64,000 nt of DNA, taken from Flammeovirgaceae bacterium UBA1842 (GTDB lineage Bacteria; Bacteroidota; Bacteroidia; Cytophagales; Cyclobacteriaceae). Position numbers and translations under genes: made by a program. How positions within the stretch are numbered: the stretch's first letter is position 1; each line of letters begins with the position of its first letter. The stretch spans positions 1 through 64,000 of the forward strand of contig DDIU01000004.1 in NCBI GenBank assembly GCA_002338655.1. The letters run 5' to 3'. Shown piece by piece: positions 46,567 through 55,373 of this stretch. Below the pieces are notes generated by a model. That model was given only the letters and a program-made list of their open reading frames with translations. It searched no databases and was not told the DNA's origin.

Positions 46567-46594
46567 GAGGCTGTTTTTAATGACAGCCTCTTTT
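46567..46594 (+). terminator. Rho-independent terminator after DUF2911 gene
   Basis: GAGGCTGT (46567-46574) and ACAGCCTC (46583-46590) form an 8-bp stem with an eight-base loop, followed by TTTT. It separates the DUF2911 gene from the protease-RimK operon, whose first possible start is 12 bases further on. Confidence 0.82.
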
Positions 46595-46605
46595 CGTTAT
46601 ATTAG

Positions 46606-47085
46606 GTGGTAATTATCTTTAAAAATAAAGAACCACATTTGAACTCAGTCAAAAAAATTATTGGCAGAAGCGATGTCATTGATTTGCCTCAGTTAAAGTT
46701 ATTTAATTTAAGTGCCAAGATTGATACTGGAGCTAACACTTCTGCTATACACTACCACCACGCTGAGGTTATAACTCAAGATGGAAAAAAAACACTGCAC
46801 TTTACCCTTTTAGACCCCAGCCATCCTGAATACAATGACAGGAGTTTCTATTTCACGAAGTTCGACAAAAGGGAAATCAAAAATTCTTTTGGGCAAAGTG
46901 AAGTCCGGTTTATAATAGAAACGGAAGTAACATTGTTTGGCAAGAATTACCTGACAGAATTTTCATTAAGTAATAGAGGCAACTTAAAATTTCCGATATT
47001 ACTAGGACGTAAGCTTTTAAGAAAGAATTTTGTTGTTGATGTGTCGAAGAAGAATTTATCCTATAAGCAAAATAAAGTAACATGA
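46606..47085 (+). CDS. Retropepsin-like ATP-dependent zinc protease family protein
   Basis: This 159-residue protein belongs to the family annotated as putative ATP-dependent zinc protease (RimB-type), whose fold is retropepsin-like. The aspartic-protease-type motif AKIDTGANTSAIH (about residues 37-49) is present, as are PILLGRKLLRKNFVVDV near the end. The start is uncertain: GTG at 46606 (used) or TTG at 46639, which would leave more room after the terminator just upstream. It overlaps rimK by 4 bases. Genes of this family regularly sit with RimK-type ATP-grasp ligases and deacylases and may trim glutamate tags, which is inference from gene context. Confidence 0.85.
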   Translation: MVIIFKNKEPHLNSVKKIIGRSDVIDLPQLKLFNLSAKIDTGANTSAIHYHHAEVITQDGKKTLHFTLLDPSHPEYNDRSFYFTKFDKREIKNSFGQSEVRFIIETEVTLFGKNYLTEFSLSNRGNLKFPILLGRKLLRKNFVVDVSKKNLSYKQNKVT

Positions 47086-47993
47086 AGATTGCAATACTGT
47101 CGAGAAATATCAATTTATATTCTACCAAGCGGCTGGTAGAGGCCGGTGAAAAACGTGGACATGAAGTGGAGGTCATCGATCATTTACGATGTACTATCGT
47201 AATGGAGAAGAATAACCCCTCAATATTATATAGAGGCGAAACCCTAGAGGATTTTGATGCCATTATACCCCGTATAGGTGCTTCTGTTACCTTTTACGGC
47301 TCAGCGGTAGTGCGACAGTTTGAAATGATGAAGGTTTTTACAGCCGTGGAGTCTCAGGCGTTAATACGATCTAGGGATAAGTTAAGAAGTTTACAAATTA
47401 TGTCCAGAGCTGGTTTGGATCTGCCCAAGACAGTTTTTACCAACTATTCACGGGATACGGATTCCATTTTAAATGCGGTTGGCAATGCCCCCGTGATCAT
47501 AAAGTTATTGGAAGGTACGCAGGGACTTGGCGTGGTGCTGGCGGAAACACAAAAGGCGGCAGCTTCAGTAATTGAAGCATTTCATGGACTAAAAGCCCGT
47601 GTAATAGTTCAGGAGTTTGTGAAAGAAGCAGGCGGGGCAGATATACGTGCCTTTGTGGTAGATGGTAAGGTAGTAGGGGCAATGAAGCGTCAAGGTAAAG
47701 AGGGAGAATTTAGATCCAACTTGCATAGAGGTGGAACTTCGTCAATTATTAAACTTTCACGAAAGGAAAATGCAGCTGCACTATTGGCCGCCAAAAAACT
47801 TGGCTTGAGTGTAGCAGGCGTAGATATGCTTCAATCAAAAAGAGGGCCGTTGATACTTGAGGTCAACTCATCACCAGGGTTGGAAGGAATAGAAAAAGCT
47901 ACAGGGATTGATATTGCAGGAAAAATTATTGCCTTTTTAGAAAATAATTATAACCCTAAAAAGAGAATACAAAAGGATAAAATTAACGCTTAA
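47082..47993 (+). CDS. rimK: RimK-type ATP-grasp amino acid ligase
   Basis: RimK adds glutamates to the C-terminus of ribosomal protein S6, and relatives ligate amino acids to other peptides. The 303-residue product has an N-terminal RimK_N domain, MSRAGLDLPKTVF (about residues 107-119), the ATP-grasp lid with IIKLLEGTQGLGVVLAE (about 143-159), QEFVKEAGGADIRAFVVDGKVVGAM and the metal site ILEVNSSPGLEGIEKATGID (about 263-282). Its length is normal. It overlaps the protease gene by 4 bases and is followed 3 bases later by the AstE-type gene. The native substrate is uncertain. Confidence 0.92.
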   Translation: MKIAILSRNINLYSTKRLVEAGEKRGHEVEVIDHLRCTIVMEKNNPSILYRGETLEDFDAIIPRIGASVTFYGSAVVRQFEMMKVFTAVESQALIRSRDKLRSLQIMSRAGLDLPKTVFTNYSRDTDSILNAVGNAPVIIKLLEGTQGLGVVLAETQKAAASVIEAFHGLKARVIVQEFVKEAGGADIRAFVVDGKVVGAMKRQGKEGEFRSNLHRGGTSSIIKLSRKENAAALLAAKKLGLSVAGVDMLQSKRGPLILEVNSSPGLEGIEKATGIDIAGKIIAFLENNYNPKKRIQKDKINA

Positions 47994-47996
47994 TAT

Positions 47997-48965
47997 ATGA
48001 AAGAAATGATCATTGATGGTCATAAAATTGAGCCAGGGCAGAAGATTCAGATCAATGCCCTGATTGCTAGGCTACCTACACGGACACCTATCAATATCCC
48101 TGTTTTTGTAGCAAGGGCTAAAATAGATGGGCCTACATTGTTAATAATGGCGGGCGTGCATGGTGATGAAACCAATGGCGTTGAAATTATGAGGCGACTT
48201 ATCTCAAGTAAGGTATATATACCTAAAATTGGTACTGTTATCGCCATCCCTGTGTTTAATGTTTATGGTTTTCTCAATCATTCGAGGGGCCTACCTGATG
48301 GTAAAGACCTAAACAGATCTTTTCCAGGGTCAAAATCTGGCTCATTGGCAAGCCGTGTAGCTCATTTCTTTACATACGAAATATTACCTCAAATTGACTA
48401 TGGGTTAGATTTTCATACCGGTGGGGCGAGTCATAACAATTACCCTCAGATCAGGGGCAATTTTGAGTTGCCCAACGAAATGGAAATAGCCATGCAGTTT
48501 GGGGCTCCCCTAATTATAAAGTCGCCATTTCGGGAGAAATCATTGCGGAAAACTGCTGCGAAAGCAGGGAAACCTGTACTGGTATATGAAGGCGGTGAGA
48601 CCTTACGTCTGAGAAAAAATGTAATTGAATCGGGCGTAAATGGTGTATTGCGTGTGATGAAATACCTAGGGATGCGAGACGAAGCTCCTGTTGCAGAAAA
48701 GCCGACCGTTGTGATCAAGGAATCTACCTGGGTCAGGGCCAAATATGCAGGGTTGCATCATTCCAATGTCCGTAATGGGAGTAGGGTGGAAAAAAATCAG
48801 GTAATCGGGTTGATTACAGGCCCTTATGGGCAATTTGAGAAAAAAGTAAAATCGCCAATCAGTGGGGTGGTCATTGGTATAAATAATTACCCCGTAGTGA
48901 ACATGGGAGATGCATTGATGCACATTGGTAGTGAAATCGAAATAAAGAAAACGGCTGATGAATAA
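47997..48965 (+). CDS. Succinylglutamate desuccinylase/aspartoacylase family deacylase
   Basis: The 322-residue enzyme has the zinc site of the family: MAGVHGDETNGVEIMRRL (H and E ligands, about residues 52-69), DLNRSFPG (about 102-109), DYGLDFHTGG (third ligand H, about 134-143) and a C-terminal beta domain with VKSPISGVVIGINNYPVVN. Members remove acyl or amino acid groups from small substrates. Its place directly after protease and RimK genes suggests it processes the product of the ligase; this is inference. It overlaps the next gene by 8 bases. Confidence 0.88.
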   Translation: MKEMIIDGHKIEPGQKIQINALIARLPTRTPINIPVFVARAKIDGPTLLIMAGVHGDETNGVEIMRRLISSKVYIPKIGTVIAIPVFNVYGFLNHSRGLPDGKDLNRSFPGSKSGSLASRVAHFFTYEILPQIDYGLDFHTGGASHNNYPQIRGNFELPNEMEIAMQFGAPLIIKSPFREKSLRKTAAKAGKPVLVYEGGETLRLRKNVIESGVNGVLRVMKYLGMRDEAPVAEKPTVVIKESTWVRAKYAGLHHSNVRNGSRVEKNQVIGLITGPYGQFEKKVKSPISGVVIGINNYPVVNMGDALMHIGSEIEIKKTADE

Positions 48966-51933
48966 GGAAATTAAAGATCAATATTTGTCAGTTAAGAAGC
49001 TGGTGGAAAATGAGCTCATCACTGTGTTTGATAAGCGTATTGATAACCATAAAAAACGGCTTGAATCAGGTAAAAAGGAGCTTGAGGGTATTGCAGTCAA
49101 TGATGTTAAACTTCCAGAAACACTAGCGAAAAGTGCCCAATATAAGGAGAAACTATTGGCGCTTACCAACCAACTTAATGGAGCGGCTTTTGAAGATTTT
49201 GATACAGAATTCAATTCGTTTTTAACATCTGTAGAGCAATATCTCTTGACGGTAGAGAACGGAAAAAAGAGGGTACAGGATGCAGAACGGTTTACTATCC
49301 AGCCTGGAGATGGACTAAAGACCAAAATATTCAAACCCTTTAAAAAGTTGGGTTATTCTGTTTCTAAATGGCCTGAGAAGTTGTCAAATGGGGTACGAAA
49401 AGTAAGGGGAAAAGAAAAAAAGCCACTTAAACCTTGGTATCACATTATCCAACTACAAGACCTGACCAGATACTACTTAAAAGAAGATTTTATCCGTCAA
49501 TTAAAACCTTCCATTGATACTTATTATAAGGCGATAACCACTACCAGTTTAAACCTCTGGGCGGTGGATGAGCAATTGGATAAGCAACTGTGGGTTCATT
49601 TTAGGGAAGAGGAGGTGGTTGAGTTTTCCACGCTGCCCATTGAGGAAGCATTAAAAATGCTAGACGAAGCCAAACTGACAATCTCCAAACTTGTACTAGA
49701 GGCATTTGAAACATCAAGCAAAAAATTCGAAACCCAATATGTAAAAGTAGGAACGTTTGAATATTCCAATACGCGTATATCGGCTGCTAAAAGCCAACGT
49801 TTGCATCAATCATTTTTAAGGGGTTTTACTTCATTCAATAAAAATTGGAAAAATACATTAATAAGCCTTACCGATGATTGGGAGATTGACCTAGAGCTTT
49901 ATCGGTTGATATTTACTTCGATCTATGAATATCATCAGGTTAAGTCAGAAGTAAAACATCGAATTGAAAAGCTGATATTCAAAAAGCTCGAAGAGATTAG
50001 TGATTTTATTGAAGAGTGGAGAAATAAATTAGGCGAAGTAAAAAACGACAAGCAATTAAAGGCACTTTTGGTTGAGCATCTTCCCAAGATAAGCCATGAT
50101 ATAAGGCATCTGGTCGATGATAGTAGTGAATTTGTCATATCACAAGATCTTCCAGAGCTGATCAACAATGTAGTTGCGGTAACTTCAGATGAAATTGAGA
50201 GAGTAAGTACTCGCAGGGCTGTAGTAAAAGGGATAAGTTTTACGGAGCCTGTCAAAAGCTCCCAGATCAACTACATTTCACCTTTCGAGCTAATAAACTT
50301 TGAATCGGCACCTCAGTTTAATAAGGTCACTAAGGAGGTTAAAATTTCGGTCACCTTTCATATCAGCGAAGCACAGAATATACTGATGCAATTAGCTGAA
50401 ATCGCCACTTTTAACCTAGAGTCAGCTATATCTGCTATAGTTGAGGAGGGTGGTCAGGAAGGGAACAGAATAGCCCAGGAAGGTCTTGACAGGACTTCCG
50501 AGAAAATTGAAAGGGTAAAAAACAGCCTTCTAAAAATTGATGAGGTTCTTACGGAAAACTTGCTGAGTGGATTGAAAGTATTTAGCAATAGCCTAATTCA
50601 ATTTACCAATAACGAAAACATCCTTGAGCTGAGGGTTAGAATAGCCCGCGGGAAGGCATTGGAAAGAAGCCGCCAATTAAAGAATAGGGCAGTTGAAATT
50701 GTTAGGAACTTTCTTCCTCTCGCCATCAGCTTTATAAAAACCAATTATTTGAAGCTTGAGAAGCTTATTCGTTCCAATTTGAAAAAACTGGGCATACGAA
50801 AAAGCAAGGAATCCATTACTACAGAATTAGCTGATTTTCTGGCAGAAACTGAGCAATCAATAAATAATTTACCCTTTGTTTATCAACGCCTTTTTCGTGC
50901 AGCACCATTGGAAGAAACCAACTTTTTTGAGGGTAGGATGGTGGAGATAAATCAATTGAACAAGGCATATAACCAATGGATGCAAGGTAGGTTTGCCACT
51001 GTATTGGTAGTGGGCGAAAAGGGTGCGGGCATTACCACATTATTCAACCTCTATTTAAAAGAACTTGGAAATTCATGTCCGGTAGTTCGGGTAGTACCTT
51101 CCAGTAATATCAATTTCGAAGCTGATTTATTCCGCACATTCGAAAAAGCATTTGATTTCAGTATAAAATCTTTTGAAGATCTTGTAGAGGGGCTCAATAA
51201 GGGCGAAAAACAGATCATCGTATTGGAGAACCTACAGAAACTGTATTTGAAGAAAATGGGAGGTTTTCATTCTGTAAAATTAGTTACAGAGCTGATTTCG
51301 TTAACCAGTAAGAATATATTTTGGTTAATAGGATGTACAGAATATGCGTTCAATTACCTGAACAAAACCATCCAGCTTTCTGAACATTTTAGCTACAGGG
51401 TAAGTCTTGAAGACCTTACCAATGAAGACATTATAAATGTGATAGAGAGAAGACATCGTGTAAGTGGATATAATTTGGAATTTGAGCCTAGTAATGAAGA
51501 TTTAAATAGCAAAAAGTTCAAAAAAATGAGTGCTACTGAGCAGCACGAATATTTAAAAAAGAATTATTTCAACGATTTGAACAAGGTAGCAAAAAGCAAT
51601 ATCAGCTTGGCATTGATCTATTGGCTACGTTCAACCAAGCAGGCTACAAACCATACCATTTTGATTACTTCACTGAAAGACATTGACTTTTCGTTTATGA
51701 AAGGGCTGTCATTTGAGAAACTCAATGTTTTGAACATGTTATTGCTCAATGATGGGTTAACTGAGAATGAAGTGGCTGAAGTAACAGGCCAAGGCGTACA
51801 AAAAAACAGAAGTGTACTCTATCCGTTGTTTGAAGATGGAATTATTGTTAGGCATGGAGACACTTATTTGATCAATCCATTGCTCTACCGTCAGACGGTT
51901 ACTTTATTGAAGACTAAAAACATACTCCATTGA
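48958..51933 (+). CDS. Large NTPase-like protein with degenerate P-loop and winged helix
   Basis: I do not recognise the family of this 991-residue soluble protein. The first ~650 residues are mostly helical, with coiled-coil-like stretches (about 1-100, 480-640). From about 655 there is an AAA/STAND-like NTPase region: LVVGEKGAGITTL has the shape of a Walker A at G686-T693 but with I692 where lysine is required; IIVLENLQ (753-760) is a Walker-B-like strand with E757; FWLIGCTEY is sensor-1-like. The C-terminal ~90 residues look like a winged helix (LTENEVAEVTGQG, YPLFEDGIIVRHGD). It overlaps the deacylase gene by 8 and the MscS gene by 4 bases, so it is part of the operon. It may be a nucleotide-binding scaffold rather than an active ATPase. 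Confidence 0.7.
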   Translation: MNKEIKDQYLSVKKLVENELITVFDKRIDNHKKRLESGKKELEGIAVNDVKLPETLAKSAQYKEKLLALTNQLNGAAFEDFDTEFNSFLTSVEQYLLTVENGKKRVQDAERFTIQPGDGLKTKIFKPFKKLGYSVSKWPEKLSNGVRKVRGKEKKPLKPWYHIIQLQDLTRYYLKEDFIRQLKPSIDTYYKAITTTSLNLWAVDEQLDKQLWVHFREEEVVEFSTLPIEEALKMLDEAKLTISKLVLEAFETSSKKFETQYVKVGTFEYSNTRISAAKSQRLHQSFLRGFTSFNKNWKNTLISLTDDWEIDLELYRLIFTSIYEYHQVKSEVKHRIEKLIFKKLEEISDFIEEWRNKLGEVKNDKQLKALLVEHLPKISHDIRHLVDDSSEFVISQDLPELINNVVAVTSDEIERVSTRRAVVKGISFTEPVKSSQINYISPFELINFESAPQFNKVTKEVKISVTFHISEAQNILMQLAEIATFNLESAISAIVEEGGQEGNRIAQEGLDRTSEKIERVKNSLLKIDEVLTENLLSGLKVFSNSLIQFTNNENILELRVRIARGKALERSRQLKNRAVEIVRNFLPLAISFIKTNYLKLEKLIRSNLKKLGIRKSKESITTELADFLAETEQSINNLPFVYQRLFRAAPLEETNFFEGRMVEINQLNKAYNQWMQGRFATVLVVGEKGAGITTLFNLYLKELGNSCPVVRVVPSSNINFEADLFRTFEKAFDFSIKSFEDLVEGLNKGEKQIIVLENLQKLYLKKMGGFHSVKLVTELISLTSKNIFWLIGCTEYAFNYLNKTIQLSEHFSYRVSLEDLTNEDIINVIERRHRVSGYNLEFEPSNEDLNSKKFKKMSATEQHEYLKKNYFNDLNKVAKSNISLALIYWLRSTKQATNHTILITSLKDIDFSFMKGLSFEKLNVLNMLLLNDGLTENEVAEVTGQGVQKNRSVLYPLFEDGIIVRHGDTYLINPLLYRQTVTLLKTKNILH

Positions 51934-52886
51934 AAAAGATACTATTTCTTATTTTTTGTCTCTATGCCTTCGATCTTACTGGTCAGGCAGTGGATTCAAT
52001 TGCATTTGATTCAGCGATTGCCAAAGTTGATTCTGTTACTCAGGTAGCCAAAGTAGATACCGCCAAAAGTGTGGGTGAGACCCTAAAAGAAGACTTGAAA
52101 CCCCCTTCAGTGGGTGAACTTATTTCATTTGGTAAAATATTCTGGTCTATAATTTTCATTGTTATAGGCTACCTTTCAATACGCTTTGTTTCTACTGTTT
52201 TAGAATCATTCGCTGAGCGAAGCACCAATTATAGGATTACCATTAAGGGACTGGTGCCGATTATTAAAATAATGGGATGGGCTTTTGTGTTGTTTATAAT
52301 CATAGCTGGTATTTTTCACCCACCTATTTCCACCGTTTTAGCTGTTACGGCATCAGTGGGTATTGCCATTGGCTTTGCGGCTCAAGATATTATCAAAAAT
52401 GTCTTTGGAGGTATAATGATATTGTTTGACAGGCCATTTCAGGTAGGTGATAAGGTGGAAATCGGTAGTTTTTATGGAGAGGTGGTTGAGATTGGCCTAC
52501 GCTCCACACGATTGGTGACACCTGATGACTCATTGGTAAGTGTGCCCAATGCAGAGGTGATGAATACTTCTGTGTCAAACTCCAATGCCGGGGAGGCCAA
52601 CTGTCAGGTGGTGGCGGAGATTTATTTGCCGATCACGGTTGACACGGCCAAAATACGGCAAGTGGCCATTGAAGCAGCACAGGTATCCAAATACATCTAT
52701 CTTAATAAGCCAATAGCTGTTCTGTTTTTCAATGAAGTAAAACAAAGACGATCCTATTTAAAAATGCGGCTAAAGGCATACGTTGCTGACATCAGGAATG
52801 AATTTGCTTTTAAAAGTGATATGACCGAAATGGTGATGCGTGAGTTGATCAAACAAAAACTCATTGATCCGGAAGATTTGAAGTAG
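51930..52886 (+). CDS. MscS family mechanosensitive ion channel
   Basis: The 318-residue protein has a signal-like N-terminus (to about residue 18), a short periplasmic part, membrane helices (about 63-85, 105-130, 135-155) and the MscS beta domain. The pore helix is IGFAAQDIIKNVFGGIMILF (about 147-166), followed by DRPFQVGDKVEIGSFYGEV and RLVTPDDSLVSVPNAEVMN, all standard MscS sequence. MscS channels open under membrane tension and release solutes. It is coupled to the large NTPase-like gene (4-base overlap) and to the HD-PycTM gene 10 bases later. Confidence 0.93.
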   Translation: MKKILFLIFCLYAFDLTGQAVDSIAFDSAIAKVDSVTQVAKVDTAKSVGETLKEDLKPPSVGELISFGKIFWSIIFIVIGYLSIRFVSTVLESFAERSTNYRITIKGLVPIIKIMGWAFVLFIIIAGIFHPPISTVLAVTASVGIAIGFAAQDIIKNVFGGIMILFDRPFQVGDKVEIGSFYGEVVEIGLRSTRLVTPDDSLVSVPNAEVMNTSVSNSNAGEANCQVVAEIYLPITVDTAKIRQVAIEAAQVSKYIYLNKPIAVLFFNEVKQRRSYLKMRLKAYVADIRNEFAFKSDMTEMVMRELIKQKLIDPEDLK

Positions 52887-52896
52887 GTATTAAACT

Positions 52897-54087
52897 ATGG
52901 CAAAAGAAGAAACTTCACACAAACCAAATATCGTAGATGCCGCCCAATTGCATGTGGAAGAATTGTTTAAAGAGGATAAACTGCGATTACTTCTTTTCCA
53001 TAACATCAATCACACACGACAGGTCGTAGATGTATCTAAAGAGTTGGCTGAAGCAGCCGGAATAAACCAGACGGATACTGAGAAATTACTATTGGCAGCT
53101 TGGTTTCATGATGTTGGATATATAGAAAAACGCGAAGGGCACGAGGAGGTAAGTGCCAGAATGGCCAAGGCATTTTTACAATCTCAGAATTACAATGAAG
53201 CTGCCATCCAAGAGGTAATTGACCTCATTAATAGTACTAATAATGACCATAAACCGCAGCACATTTTAGAAGAAATACTCAATGATGCGGATTTTGCTCA
53301 CCTAGGGATGAAGAAGTTTTTTAGGACTGGAGAACTTGTGCGGGCTGAACTAGAAGCAGAGGAAGACCTACTCTTTAATGAACTGGATTGGCAAAAAAAA
53401 CAATACAAATTTTTGCTTGAGCATCCTTTTATCACACATGTGGCAGAACAAGAATACGGAAAAAGGAGGTCGAAAAATATTAAGAAGCAGCGGGAAAATA
53501 AAATTGGCGCCAAGAAAATAACAATTAGGTCAAAAACAGGAAAGGATTTCGGTAGGGGCATTGATACCTTGTACAGATCAAGTTATAGAAGCCATATCAA
53601 CTTTAGTGCTATCGCAGATGGCAAAGCCAATATGATGATCAGTATCAATACTATTTTGATTTCTGTGATTGTCACACTTACAGGGGCAAGCTTAAGTTTT
53701 AATAATCAGCTTTTAGGCTACAGTGTCCCCATTATCATACTCTTGATTTCGGCACTTATTTCAGTGGTATTTGCAGTGCTATCAGCACGACCAAAAGTGA
53801 CTGCCAATAAGGTAACGAAGAAAGCGATCAAAAATAATTCAATGAGTCTAATGTACTTTGGAAACTTTCTGGAAGTTAGCCGTGAAGAATTCACTGAATA
53901 CCTTGATAACTTAAAGAAAGATCAGCAGAAATTATATGATAGCATGTCCATTGATATTTATAACTTGGGTATTGTACTTAAAGAAAAATATCGATTACTA
54001 TCGATCAGCTATACCGTTTTTATGATTGGCCTTACCCTATGTGTCATTGGGTTTCTGATTATTTTTATGATGACCAATTACCTTTAA
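52897..54087 (+). CDS. HD phosphohydrolase fused to Pycsar-type membrane effector domain
   Basis: The 396-residue protein has an N-terminal HD domain (about 15-180) with metal-ligand residues H39 (HNINHTRQV), H71-D72 (WFHDVGY), H82 and D130-x-D132, and a C-terminal PycTM-like domain (about 215-396). The latter has the conserved start ADGKANMMISINT (about 241-253), two helices close by (about 255-295), a cytoplasmic stretch with VSREEFTEYL and a last membrane helix (about 370-393). In Pycsar antiphage systems PycTM proteins are membrane effectors activated by cyclic CMP or UMP; HD domains can hydrolyse nucleotides. No pyrimidine cyclase is in the window. HD-PycTM fusions occur in many Bacteroidetes and may not be defence genes. 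It is the last gene of the 46.6-54.1 kb run. Confidence 0.82.
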   Translation: MAKEETSHKPNIVDAAQLHVEELFKEDKLRLLLFHNINHTRQVVDVSKELAEAAGINQTDTEKLLLAAWFHDVGYIEKREGHEEVSARMAKAFLQSQNYNEAAIQEVIDLINSTNNDHKPQHILEEILNDADFAHLGMKKFFRTGELVRAELEAEEDLLFNELDWQKKQYKFLLEHPFITHVAEQEYGKRRSKNIKKQRENKIGAKKITIRSKTGKDFGRGIDTLYRSSYRSHINFSAIADGKANMMISINTILISVIVTLTGASLSFNNQLLGYSVPIIILLISALISVVFAVLSARPKVTANKVTKKAIKNNSMSLMYFGNFLEVSREEFTEYLDNLKKDQQKLYDSMSIDIYNLGIVLKEKYRLLSISYTVFMIGLTLCVIGFLIIFMMTNYL

Positions 54088-54218
54088 TACAGTAGCCCTT
54101 TCTAAATGAGAGGCCATTTCCCCTTATTGTAGATAAAAATCCCCACTTTTCTGGCTATGACAGTTTTAGATTATTTATTAAAACATTGATTATCAGTGCT
54201 TTATGTTTATTCTTTGAT

Positions 54219-54236
54219 CTTGGAATAATAATCGCA
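54219..54236 (+). promoter_or_regulatory. Candidate sigma-54 promoter for the ytxH-csbD genes
   Basis: TTGG-N8-TCGCA has GG (54222-54223) and GC (54234-54235) exactly 10 bases apart, as RpoN promoters require, and one mismatch to TTGCA at -12. A transcript would start near 54247, 33 bases before the ytxH ATG. A sigma-54 activator gene is 2 kb away. Confidence 0.45.
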
Positions 54237-54279
54237 TTGTATAAGGTGAAATATAATTTATCACTTAAATCAAAAGACA

Positions 54280-54522
54280 ATGAATAACTTAAAAATAATA
54301 GGCGGTATACTTTCAGGCGTAGCAGTTGGAGCATTGATAGGCGTATTGACTGCCCCAGAAAGTGGTCGTAAAACAAGAAAATCACTCAACAAAGAGGCCA
54401 ATAAATTCAAAAGCAACCTGAATAAGGTCATGGACAATACTGTTAAGGATTTAACATCTACCTATAACAGTGCCGTTAGCGAACTGACTGATAAAGTAAA
54501 GGGTCAGTTATCTGCAAAATAA
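54280..54522 (+). CDS. YtxH domain small protein
   Basis: The 80-residue protein has an N-terminal hydrophobic segment GGILSGVAVGALIGVLTAPE (about residues 8-27), then SGRKTRKSL, the basic motif of the YtxH/gas-vesicle-like family, and an amphipathic helical tail that could be a coiled coil. Such proteins are general-stress associated in Bacillus and common in Bacteroidetes. It is preceded by a sigma-54-like site and followed 59 bases later by csbD, suggesting a stress unit. Confidence 0.85.
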   Translation: MNNLKIIGGILSGVAVGALIGVLTAPESGRKTRKSLNKEANKFKSNLNKVMDNTVKDLTSTYNSAVSELTDKVKGQLSAK

Positions 54523-54581
54523 GCAGATAACGACTTTTATTAAATAATTTTTTTAATGCTATTTTTTTAGATAACAACAAT

Positions 54582-54767
54582 ATGGATAAGCTACAATTAA
54601 AAGGAAACTGGAATACAATAAAAGGAAAAATGAAGCAGAAATACGCAGACCTTTCTGACGATGATTTGACATATCAAGAAGGAAAAGCGGACGAGCTTTT
54701 AGGTAAACTTCAAAAGAAGACAGGTAAAGCAAAAGAAGAACTAAGAAAGGAAATTGAAAGCCTGTAA
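54582..54767 (+). CDS. CsbD family stress protein
   Basis: The 61-residue protein matches CsbD throughout: LKGNWNTIKGKMKQKYADLS, DDDLTYQEGKADELLGKLQK and TGKAKEELRKEIE. CsbD proteins are small, helical, soluble, and strongly induced by general stress, but their molecular role is unknown. It follows ytxH by 59 bases without a visible terminator. The next gene starts about 100 bases later. Confidence 0.92.
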   Translation: MDKLQLKGNWNTIKGKMKQKYADLSDDDLTYQEGKADELLGKLQKKTGKAKEELRKEIESL

Positions 54768-54869
54768 GGAATTTTAAGGAATTTTAAAGGCATAAATAGA
54801 TAATCAATTAAGTAGGTAGAAATCGAAAGTCGTTCGGTTTCTACTTGAATTTTAACTAAACCTAAGAAC

Positions 54870-55301
54870 ATGAAAAATCTAATAAATCTAACGAAAGGGA
54901 TAGTACTTGGACTAGGTCTATTGGTACTTACCGCACAGTGTGACTCGCCCAAAAGTGAGCAAGCAAAAGAAAACGCCAGTACTGAATTTGTTGCTGAGCG
55001 TGATGCCTTGAGAGAAGACCTCAACGCACTGCAAGCTGATGTACAACGTAAGTTGGATGAGATCGATGAGAACATTCAAAATGCATCTGAACAGGCCAAG
55101 GCTCAATTAGAGCAAACCAAGCAGCAGCTTCAGAGTACACAAAATGAAATTAAAAAGAACCTAAACGAACTTGGAAACACTACCGAGGAAAACTGGGAAT
55201 CTTTTAAGGAGAAAATGAAGACAGGCTACGATGACTTTAAACAGCAAGTGGATAAAGCATCCACAAAAATCAAAGAAGCCGGTGATAAATTGAAGGAATA
55301 G
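54870..55301 (+). CDS. Putative lipoprotein with coiled-coil region
   Basis: The 143-residue product has a lipoprotein-like signal: hydrophobic core (GIVLGLGLLVLTAQ) ending at C24, although the Q before Cys is unusual. The rest is a charged, Gln/Glu/Lys-rich helix (about 35-135) with LDEIDENIQNASEQAKAQLE-type heptads and a YtxH-like end (TKIKEAGDKLKE). A small envelope coiled-coil protein is likely. It lies behind csbD and ends before a bidirectional terminator. Confidence 0.72.
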   Translation: MKNLINLTKGIVLGLGLLVLTAQCDSPKSEQAKENASTEFVAERDALREDLNALQADVQRKLDEIDENIQNASEQAKAQLEQTKQQLQSTQNEIKKNLNELGNTTEENWESFKEKMKTGYDDFKQQVDKASTKIKEAGDKLKE

Positions 55302-55320
55302 ACATTCCTTAACAGTAACT

Positions 55321-55358
55321 AAAAAGGGTGCCCCGAAATTTCGGGGCACCCTTTTTTT
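55321..55358. terminator. Strong bidirectional terminator
   Basis: GGGTGCCCCGAAA (55326-55338) and its exact complement (55339-55351) form a 13-bp perfect stem with A5 before and T7 after. It can end both the coiled-coil lipoprotein gene (plus) and the lmo0937-like gene (minus), which converge here. Confidence 0.93.
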
Positions 55359-55373
55359 ATGGGTTGCTTTTGG

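Noticed and set aside
52897..54087. A complete Pycsar antiphage system
   Set aside because: Only an effector-like domain is present. No pyrimidine cyclase gene was found on either strand nearby.
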